DNA from: Arthrobacter sp.
Lineage (GTDB): Bacteria > Actinomycetota > Actinomycetes > Actinomycetales > Micrococcaceae
Direction: 5' to 3'
DNA length: 8,996 nucleotides
Assembly: GCA_025464925.1 (NCBI GenBank)
Contig: JAODMS010000051.1
Location: 1-8,996, forward strand
Shown here: in pieces, positions 1-5,292 of the stretch
Layout of the letters: every line of letters begins with the position of its first letter
Position numbering within the stretch: position 1 is the stretch's first letter
Notes under the pieces: generated by a model
What the model saw: the letters and a program-made list of their open reading frames with translations, nothing else
The model's database searches: none
What the model was told of the DNA's origin: nothing
Program-made: the position numbers and the translations under genes

Positions 1-201
1 AACATGGACATGCGCTCCTTTTCGCTGAACCTCGAGGTCTCGGTGATGCTTCTGGGCTCGGACATCGTGGAGCGCGTCCGGGCCGTGGAGGACACCTACC
101 GGGACATTTCGCACGAACTCAAGCTCGAGGACTGGAAGAAGCGGCCGATGCTGGTCAAGTACGTGGACAACGTCGCGAGGCTCACGGCCACGCTGCAGTA
201 G
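1..201 (+). CDS. cls: Cardiolipin synthase, C-terminal end (5' truncated by window)
   Basis: This is the last 66 codons of a phospholipase D superfamily protein, ending at TAG 199-201. The reading frame is open to base 1, so the gene begins outside the window and the ATG at 4 is internal. The first residues read NMDMRSFSLN, which matches the tail of the second HKD catalytic motif of bacterial cardiolipin synthases (the conserved N-x-D-x-RS block after the His-Lys pair). The end, YVDNVARLTATLQ, is also typical of the family. Family members join phosphatidylglycerol molecules into cardiolipin at the cytoplasmic membrane. The catalytic His and Lys lie outside the window, so activity cannot be judged. 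The gene converges on pabB with only 30 bp between the two stop codons. A different PLD-family member is possible but less likely. Confidence 0.85.
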   Translation, partial: NMDMRSFSLNLEVSVMLLGSDIVERVRAVEDTYRDISHELKLEDWKKRPMLVKYVDNVARLTATLQ

Positions 202-231
202 CGTCCCTGCGGCAGTGGTGCCGGGCTGTCC

Positions 232-2325
232 TTAGCCGGGCGGGAACTCCGCGCCGAGGGCCGAGAGGACGCCGAACGCCTTGATCCGGATTTCCTCGTA
301 CTCCTCCTGCGGTGATGAATCCGCCGTGATGGCACCTCCGACGCCGAGGCTCAGTACCGTGGCGCCCTCGCTGTTTCCGGAATCGGCGCTGCTCACCAAG
401 GTCCTGATGGCCACGGCGAGGTCGGTGGCCCCGTTGAGCGAGAAGTAGCCGATGGCCCCCGAGTAGACGCCCCGCGGTGCGCCCTCAAGCCGGTCGAGTA
501 TCGCCATGGTGCTGACTTTAGGTGCGCCTGTCATGGATCCGGCGGGGAAGCAGGCTGCGACGGCCTCGGCACGCGGCATGCCCGGCTTGAGCCGGGCGTC
601 GATGGTGCTCACCATCTGGTGCACGGTGGCGTAGCTTTCGATCGCGCAGAGCCGGCTGACCGAGACGGAGCCGGGCACGGCGAAGTGGCTGAGGTCGTTG
701 CGCAGCAGGTCCACGATCATGATGTTCTCGGCCCGGTCTTTGGAGGAGGATTCGAGTTCCTGCCGCAGCGCCGCGTCCCGCCCGGGCTCCGGGTCCCGGC
801 GTCTGGTGCCCTTGATCGGCTCCGCCTGCATCCTGCCGTCGGCGCCGATCCGCAGGAAGCGCTCCGGCGAGGTGCTGGCCACGGTGATTTCTCCAAGCCG
901 CAGGTAGCTGGCGAAGGGGGCGGGGTTTCTCCGCCGCAGCGCCAGGTAGGCCTGCCACGGGTCCAGCCCGTCCGGACCGGCAGGTGTGGAGGCCGTCAGC
1001 GCGGTGGTGAGGCAGGCTTCGTAGGTGTTCCCCTCCGCGATCTCATGCTGGGCGGCTGCGATCTTGCCCTTGTAACCGGCCTCCGTGTCCCTTGCAGTGA
1101 AGTCCAGGCCGGCGCTGCCGTGCACGGGGACCGCGCGGTTGCCAGCGGCATCCGCTGATCCGGCCGGCACCGAACGCTCCGCAGAAGTCGCTGCCACTGC
1201 GGAGCGTGCCGTCTCGAGCCAGGCCTCGGCGTCGGGGGTGTCCAAGGCCAGCAGCCACGCCGTGTGCTCCACATGGTCGAGGACGACGCCTCGTCCGGCG
1301 AACATCAGGCAGGCGTCCGGGGTTGCGGCCGCGACGTCGCTGCCGCCCGTTTCACGCTTGAGCTCATAGCCGAGGTAGCCCAGCCAGCCCAGGGTGAATT
1401 CGCACGGATAGCCCTCGGGGGTGCGGATGGCCCTGCGCCCCCACGCCCCGTCCAGCCACCGGAAGAACGGCCCCTCCGTTGCCACGGTGGCATTGCCGGT
1501 ACTCACCCGGGTCAACCCCGAACTGTGCCGGACCGTCTGGCCGAAGCGGCCGCCGTCGTCCGCCAGAACGCTGAAGCGGCTGCGTTCCGCCGCCGCACCG
1601 CTGGGGGCAAGGCCGTCCGTCTTCAGCGAGGAGTCGAGCCACACGGCGTTGGCGGAACGGCCGAACAGCGCCTCGAACAGCCGGGCTGCGTCGGGGGATG
1701 CCTCGATCCGCTCGGCCCGGAGCTCGAGTCCGCGGCGGACGGCGAGGTCGGGCAGTAGCAGGGGGGACAGCGCGGGGATGTACTGCAGGGCTTGCAGGAC
1801 GTCGTCGGGGGCGGTGCCATCGGCGGGGTTGAGCACGTGCACATCGGCGTGGGAGGGGACGTCGTCCGCCGCCAGCCATTCCTGTTCCTGGGCCGCCCAC
1901 TGATCCCAGAAGGGTTCGTAGCTGCCGCCGTCCCGGGCCAGCGCCCGGGCGCGGCGGTCCTGGTCGGACGAATCCGCCCAGATCACCGCGTCCAGCAGGG
2001 GGCGGGCGGCGCGGGCGGCGGCGCCGACGCCTTCCACCAGCACGATCTCGGCCGGCTGGGTGACCCGGGCCTCGCCGTCGTAGTGCTTGTGCCAGTCCCA
2101 GCTGACCCACTGGGCCGCCTCGCCGCGCCGCAGCGGGGAAAGGACCGTGGAAACGTAGCGTTCAATGCCCGCGGCGAGCCCGTTCCAGCCGGGGTAAAGG
2201 TCCTCGAGGTGGAAGAGGGAGACCTTGTGGTGCTCCCGGAGCCGCGCCGCCAGTTCGATGGCCAGGGTGGTCTTGCCTGAGCCGGACCGTCCGTCGACAG
2301 CGATGATGACGGGTGCGGGGCTCAT
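232..2325 (-). CDS. pabB: Aminodeoxychorismate synthase component I with N-terminal P-loop kinase-like domain
   Basis: This 697-residue protein has two parts. Residues 1-170 look like a uridine-kinase-type P-loop NTPase: Walker A GRSGSGKT (12-19), HLEDLYPGW (39-47), a Walker-B-like strand IVLVEG (94-99), and an Arg-rich lid-like stretch (124-131). Residues about 180-690 form a full PabB: the N-terminal anthranilate-synthase-like domain (about 180-370), a low-complexity linker (about 375-405), then the chorismate-binding domain. That domain carries SPERF (486-490), PIKGT (503-507), VDLLRNDL (538-545), GSMTGAPK (596-603) and a C-terminal ADSSPQEEYEE block (668-678). The Lys in PIKGT is the PabB hallmark (TrpE has Ala there), so the inferred reaction is chorismate plus ammonia to 4-amino-4-deoxychorismate for folate synthesis. 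No glutamine amidotransferase domain or pabA/pabC gene is visible here. The ATG start overlaps the stop of the upstream phosphatase gene (ATGA), which implies translational coupling. The role of the kinase-like domain is unknown; its substrate cannot be read from the sequence. Confidence 0.9.
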   Translation of the reverse strand: MSPAPVIIAVDGRSGSGKTTLAIELAARLREHHKVSLFHLEDLYPGWNGLAAGIERYVSTVLSPLRRGEAAQWVSWDWHKHYDGEARVTQPAEIVLVEGVGAAARAARPLLDAVIWADSSDQDRRARALARDGGSYEPFWDQWAAQEQEWLAADDVPSHADVHVLNPADGTAPDDVLQALQYIPALSPLLLPDLAVRRGLELRAERIEASPDAARLFEALFGRSANAVWLDSSLKTDGLAPSGAAAERSRFSVLADDGGRFGQTVRHSSGLTRVSTGNATVATEGPFFRWLDGAWGRRAIRTPEGYPCEFTLGWLGYLGYELKRETGGSDVAAATPDACLMFAGRGVVLDHVEHTAWLLALDTPDAEAWLETARSAVAATSAERSVPAGSADAAGNRAVPVHGSAGLDFTARDTEAGYKGKIAAAQHEIAEGNTYEACLTTALTASTPAGPDGLDPWQAYLALRRRNPAPFASYLRLGEITVASTSPERFLRIGADGRMQAEPIKGTRRRDPEPGRDAALRQELESSSKDRAENIMIVDLLRNDLSHFAVPGSVSVSRLCAIESYATVHQMVSTIDARLKPGMPRAEAVAACFPAGSMTGAPKVSTMAILDRLEGAPRGVYSGAIGYFSLNGATDLAVAIRTLVSSADSGNSEGATVLSLGVGGAITADSSPQEEYEEIRIKAFGVLSALGAEFPPG

Positions 2326-2879
2326 GAAATAGAGCGTACCCGCTGTCCGTACCGGTCATGCTGCTGCAACTGGGCGCGCACATAGTCCACGATCCCGGGA
2401 ACTGAACCCCGGATGAGGTCCCACGTGGCGTCGAACTCGATGTGGCCGCCATACCAGGGGTCCTCGATGCCCTGGTCCAGCAGATCCTTGCCGGCCGCCG
2501 CGGGGTCGAAGCTGCGTAGCATCCGGATCTTGGAGCGGGACCCCGGGTCCGGGGCCGCCTGGCGCAACCAGCCGTAGTGGTCAACGTCCAGCGCCAGGAT
2601 CAGTTCGCGGGCATGGAACCATTCCCCGCGCCACTCGCGCGCCACGTGCTGGTCTGAACGAATGTTATGGACCGCAAGCTTGCGGGCGGCCCGGGAATCG
2701 ATCGGGCGGCCCGCCTCGTAGGCAGTGGTGCCGGCAGAATCCACCACTGCCCTAGTGAGGTGATCGGCGGCGAAGGCCTCGGCCAGCATCAGTTCGGCCA
2801 TCGGCGAGCGGCAGATGTTTCCGGTGCAAACCGCTATGATCCGGTACTGGCTCGGCACGGAGGTCATATTCCCAAGCAT
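2322..2879 (-). CDS. Low-molecular-weight protein tyrosine phosphatase (PtpA-like)
   Basis: This 185-residue protein carries the LMW-PTP active-site loop CTGNICRS (nucleophile Cys18, Arg24; CX5R). The second catalytic element, EDPWYGG, places the general acid at Asp140. The internal RMLRSFDP stretch and the ending with PGIVDYV resemble mycobacterial PtpA. Family members are cytosolic and hydrolyse phosphotyrosine by a cysteinyl-phosphate intermediate; the physiological substrate here is unknown. Two ATGs compete as start: the one used here (2879-2877) and a second four codons later (2867-2865), preceded by GGGA. Neither has a strong Shine-Dalgarno, so the N-terminus is uncertain by four residues. 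The stop overlaps the pabB start by 4 bp, so the two are probably one transcript. The gene lies 106 bp after the exporter gene and may have its own promoter. No capsule or exopolysaccharide genes are nearby to suggest the usual Wzb-type role. Confidence 0.93.
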   Translation of the reverse strand: MLGNMTSVPSQYRIIAVCTGNICRSPMAELMLAEAFAADHLTRAVVDSAGTTAYEAGRPIDSRAARKLAVHNIRSDQHVAREWRGEWFHARELILALDVDHYGWLRQAAPDPGSRSKIRMLRSFDPAAAGKDLLDQGIEDPWYGGHIEFDATWDLIRGSVPGIVDYVRAQLQQHDRYGQRVRSIS

Positions 2880-2908
2880 GAACGATGCGGCGTCTCTTGG
2901 CTAGGTCC

Positions 2909-2937
2909 CCTGTTCCCGGTATTACAAGGCATGTCAA
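2909..2937 (-). promoter_or_regulatory. Possible promoter for the phosphatase-pabB pair
   Basis: In the 106-bp gap upstream of the phosphatase, the minus strand has an exact TTGACA (2937-2932). With a 17-bp spacer the -10 would be AACAGG (2914-2909), which is a poor match. The -35 is convincing on its own; the -10 is not. The gap size supports a separate promoter here, but readthrough from the exporter gene is equally possible. Confidence 0.3.
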
Positions 2938-2985
2938 GCAGATATTGCGCTGTGTCAGACTTTGGGAGGAAGTCCCCGGCCGACG

Positions 2986-3612
2986 TCAGTGGACCAGCGC
3001 CAGCAGAACACCCACCGCAACAAACAGCACCCCAAAGGTCCGGTTCAGGATCCTTTGTCCCCGGGCGTTGTGGGTGAAACGCTGGAAGGTCGTGGCCGCC
3101 GCCGCGAAGAAGAACCACATCACCAGGATGTCGATCACCACCACGGTGGCGGACAGGACCAGGTACTGCGGCAGCAGCGGCTGTTCGGGGCGGACGAACT
3201 GGGGCATGAACGCCAGGAAGAATACGACGGCCTTGGGATTGAGCAGGTTGACCCACAGGCCGCGGCGGAACATGGACAACGCCGGCTCGTTCCGCAGGGC
3301 GGCGGCCTTCCCCCGATCCAGGTCGGGTTCGTGCAGGAACTGCTTGATGCCGAGGTAGACCAGGTAGGCGGCGCCGGCGTAGCGGATGACGTTGAAGGCT
3401 CCGGAGGAGCTGGATACGAGCACGCCGACGCCCAGGGCCACGATCAGGATGTGCACGATCAGTGCGGCCTGCTGGCCCAGGATGCCCCAAAGGGAACGGC
3501 GGAATCCGGCGTTCAGGGAGTTGCTCATGGTGTTGATCGCGCCCGCGCCGGGCGTGAAGCTGATCAGGACGCCGGCGCCGGCCAAGGCCAGCCAAAGAGA
3601 GGGTTGCACCAC
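2986..3612 (-). CDS. LysE/RhtB-family amino acid or metabolite exporter
   Basis: This 208-residue, strongly hydrophobic protein has about six membrane segments (about 5-25, 43-67, 74-90, 117-138, 147-171 and 189-207). It has the family signature near the N-terminus, SFTPGAGAINTMSNSL (18-33), and the conserved NPKAVVFFLAFMPQFV (125-140) in the second half. Length and layout are normal for LysE/RhtB translocators, which export amino acids or related small molecules across the cytoplasmic membrane using the proton gradient. The exact substrate cannot be inferred; the PGAGAINTM form leans towards the RhtB branch. The start is a GTG at 3612-3610, immediately followed by a second GTG. No strong Shine-Dalgarno is seen, so either could be used. 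It starts 30 bp after the methyltransferase stop, on the same strand, so the two are probably co-transcribed. Confidence 0.9.
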   Translation of the reverse strand: MVQPSLWLALAGAGVLISFTPGAGAINTMSNSLNAGFRRSLWGILGQQAALIVHILIVALGVGVLVSSSSGAFNVIRYAGAAYLVYLGIKQFLHEPDLDRGKAAALRNEPALSMFRRGLWVNLLNPKAVVFFLAFMPQFVRPEQPLLPQYLVLSATVVVIDILVMWFFFAAAATTFQRFTHNARGQRILNRTFGVLFVAVGVLLALVH

Positions 3613-3642
3613 GACAGTTTACGGCCGCCGCCAGGGCCCGCG

Positions 3643-4458
3643 TCAGGCCCGGGCGATCACCTCACCGTTGGGTATCAGGAACCAGCCGTCATCCGTGGAG
3701 CCCCAGCGGTGCCAGCCGGCGGAGATCCGGGCAAGGTCCGCCGCGTTGGCGAAGCCGTAGTCGAGCGCCTGCTCCGCGAAGGACGAATGCAGCACCCGTT
3801 CCCCCCACACCCGTGCCTGCCACCGCCGCTGCTGGGAGGTGGCATAGAGCCAGTTGCTGCTGGAGGGCGCCACGTCGGTGAATCCGGCGGACTGTGCCCA
3901 GGACACTAAGCGGCGTCCGGCGTCGGGCTCTGCCCCGTTGCGCCGTGCGATCCGCTGGTACAGCTCCATCCATTCGTCCAGCTCGGGGATGGCCGGGAAC
4001 CAGCTCATGCCGTGGAAATCAGCATCACGCACGGCCACGATCCCGCCGGCCCTGGCCACCCGCCGCATCTCCCGCAGAGCGGCCACCGGTTCCGTCAGAT
4101 GCTGGAGCACCTGGTGGGCGTGGACGACGTCGAAGGTCTCGTCCTCGAAGTCCAGGTCGTAGATGTTGCCGGCGACAAACTCGACATTTTCGACGCCGCG
4201 CTCGGCGGCAAGTGCGCTGGCGTGGGCGACCACATCGGGGGAGCGGTCCACTCCAGTCACACTTCCGGGCGAGACGATGCCGGCGAAATCGCAGGTGATG
4301 CTGCCCGGCCCGCAGCCGACGTCGAGCACCGACACTCCGGGCGTGAGGTGCGGGATCACAAACGCCGCCGAGTTCTCCGCCGTTCTCGAGGCATGGGCGC
4401 GGACCACCGACTCGTGGTGGCCGTGCGTGTACACATCGTCAGGCTGCTGCGCGCTCAT
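3643..4458 (-). CDS. Class I SAM-dependent methyltransferase
   Basis: This 271-residue protein has a Rossmann-type SAM-binding core. Motif I is VLDVGCGPG (44-52), the acidic end of strand beta-2 is GVDRS (69-73, Asp71), a GNIYDLDF stretch (97-104) contributes to the adenine pocket, and FDVVHAHQVLQHL (109-121) is motif IV-like. This places it in the UbiE/Methyltransf_11-like group that mainly methylates small molecules. The C-terminal half (about 150-271), Trp- and Arg-rich, would form the substrate pocket but matches nothing I recognise. The acceptor is unknown. The start ATG has GGAGG 13 nt upstream (4476-4472), a rather long spacing. It lies between the MarR gene (122 bp upstream) and the exporter (30 bp downstream), all on the minus strand, so a role in modifying or exporting a small molecule is possible but only inferred. 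Confidence 0.88.
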   Translation of the reverse strand: MSAQQPDDVYTHGHHESVVRAHASRTAENSAAFVIPHLTPGVSVLDVGCGPGSITCDFAGIVSPGSVTGVDRSPDVVAHASALAAERGVENVEFVAGNIYDLDFEDETFDVVHAHQVLQHLTEPVAALREMRRVARAGGIVAVRDADFHGMSWFPAIPELDEWMELYQRIARRNGAEPDAGRRLVSWAQSAGFTDVAPSSSNWLYATSQQRRWQARVWGERVLHSSFAEQALDYGFANAADLARISAGWHRWGSTDDGWFLIPNGEVIARA

Positions 4459-4580
4459 AATGGAACGCTACCCTCCCGCGGTTGAAAATGGCCCGATCCA
4501 CGCTGCCGAAAGCAGGCGGTTTTTCGCAGCTGCCGTCGGTTTTGCCGCTCGGGCACCGGCAGCGCTGGGCCCGCGCTGGC

Positions 4581-5102
4581 TCAGGCTGGGGCTGTCCTGT
4601 CTTCAAAGCCGGGCTGAGGCTCCGCAGCTTCCTGAGCTGCGCGCACCGTCGCCTCGATCATTGAGTTCATGAACCGGGTGGCGATCTCAAGCTCCTCGGG
4701 AGCAAACCCGGCCATCGCGGCGCCGATCTGCCGGGCGAGCGGAAGGAACATGGCGGCGCCGTCGCGGTAGGCCTTGGGGGTCATCCGGAGCTGGACCTGC
4801 CGGCGGTCCGTACCCTGGCGTTCCCGGACCACATGGCCGGAGCTGTGTAACCGGTCGATGAGCGCCGTCGTGGCAGGTGAACTGAGATTAAGTTCCTTGC
4901 GCAGCACCCCGGGCGTGACGATCTGGTTCCTCGCGGTGTGCGTCATGATCACCGATAAGGCGTTGAGGTCCGTCCGGTGCATGTCATTGCGGCCGCCGGC
5001 GGCATCCACGTAGCGGTTGGCTTCGAGGCTGAACTCTTGTAGGAGCCGGACCAGCGGTGGCGGCTCGAAGGATTCCGGTCCTCCCGATGCTTCAGCCGAC
5101 AT
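4581..5102 (-). CDS. MarR-family transcriptional regulator
   Basis: This 173-residue protein has a MarR winged helix-turn-helix. Helix about 63-74 (TPGVLRKELNLS) is followed by the recognition helix SPATTALIDRLHSSG (75-89) and the wing VVRERQGTDRRQVQLRMT (91-108), with the family's conserved Asp-Arg-Arg at 99-101. Flanking helices (about 12-55 and 112-155) would form the dimer interface. MarR proteins are homodimeric repressors, often released from DNA by small phenolic or hydrophobic ligands. The start ATG (5102-5100) is supported by GGGAGG at 5114-5109 with 6 nt spacing. The gene is divergent from the MMPL transporter, and a perfect palindrome lies in the shared intergenic region. Repression of the transporter, with possible autoregulation, is the most economical reading. 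The ligand is unknown. Confidence 0.93.
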   Translation of the reverse strand: MSAEASGGPESFEPPPLVRLLQEFSLEANRYVDAAGGRNDMHRTDLNALSVIMTHTARNQIVTPGVLRKELNLSSPATTALIDRLHSSGHVVRERQGTDRRQVQLRMTPKAYRDGAAMFLPLARQIGAAMAGFAPEELEIATRFMNSMIEATVRAAQEAAEPQPGFEDRTAPA

Positions 5103-5137
5103 GGTGAACCTCCCTCTATCCCTAGCCTCTGCACGGT

Positions 5138-5165
5138 AGCTCCGCGGATGGCGCCCTCCGGAGCT
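5138..5165. repeat. Inverted repeat in the presumed marR leader
   Basis: Perfect 7-bp arms AGCTCCG (5138-5144) and CGGAGCT (5159-5165) are separated by 14 nt. It sits 36-63 bp upstream of the MarR start codon. It could form a hairpin in the leader RNA or be a second protein-binding site. Its sequence is unrelated to the 19-bp palindrome further upstream. Confidence 0.35.
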
Positions 5166-5221
5166 TACTGCAGCGGCGCCGGCCCGTGCCGCGCCCTATA
5201 GCGAGAAGAATGCCATCCGCC

Positions 5222-5250
5222 TTATCTCCATGTTGGAGATAGTCTATTAT
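5222..5250 (+). promoter_or_regulatory. Likely promoter of the MMPL transporter gene
   Basis: TATTAT at 5245-5250 matches five of six -10 consensus bases. With a 17-bp spacer the -35 is TTATCT (5222-5227), a weak three-of-six match. Transcription would start near 5257, giving a 5' leader of about 36 nt before the ATG at 5293. The palindrome at 5223-5241 covers the -35 and spacer. Confidence 0.55.
5223..5241. promoter_or_regulatory. Probable MarR operator (perfect 19-bp palindrome)
   Basis: TATCTCCA-TGT-TGGAGATA is a perfect inverted repeat with 8-bp arms and a 3-nt centre. It is AT-richer than its surroundings. It overlaps the likely -35 and spacer of the MMPL transporter promoter, where a bound dimer would block RNA polymerase. 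MarR dimers typically bind palindromes of this size, so the adjacent divergent MarR protein is the obvious candidate. Binding itself is inferred. Confidence 0.75.
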
Positions 5251-5282
5251 GGATTCAATTCTACTCCTCCGCCCCGAGCCTC

Positions 5283-5289
5283 AGAAGGA
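5283..5289 (+). promoter_or_regulatory. Ribosome binding site deciding the transporter start
   Basis: AGAAGGA lies 3 nt before the ATG at 5293. Spacing is short but the purine run is the only good one nearby. It supports 5293 as the start rather than the in-frame ATG at 5230, which lies inside the palindrome and upstream of the -10 box. Confidence 0.55.
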
Positions 5290-5292
5290 CAG

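Noticed and set aside
211..224. 14-bp exact direct repeat of 2721-2734
   Set aside because: It is a single short match between an intergenic gap and a coding region, with no mobile-element or attachment-site context.
221..239. Possible bidirectional terminator between cls and pabB
   Set aside because: The stem is only GGCT/AGCC with a mismatch before two further pairs and no T-run, too weak to call, although a terminator is expected in this tail-to-tail gap.
1364..2110. 248-codon minus-strand frame within pabB
   Set aside because: It is an alternative frame of a gene whose motifs are all in the other frame; its Arg/Pro/Gly-rich composition marks it as a shadow.
2864..3595. 243-codon minus-strand frame over the LysE gene
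   Set aside because: The overlapping frame encodes a clear LysE/RhtB protein; this one has shadow-like Arg/Pro composition.
4529..4563. Hairpin GCTGCCG/CGGCAGC between marR and the methyltransferase
   Set aside because: The 7-bp arms are perfect but the loop is 21 nt and there is no T-run on the minus strand; it could be chance in GC-rich DNA.
5230..5292. In-frame upstream ATG that would give a 762-residue MMPL protein
   Set aside because: It lies inside the palindrome and upstream of the likely -10, lacks a ribosome binding site, and adds 21 residues unlike the family; the ATG at 5293 has a purine-rich site before it.
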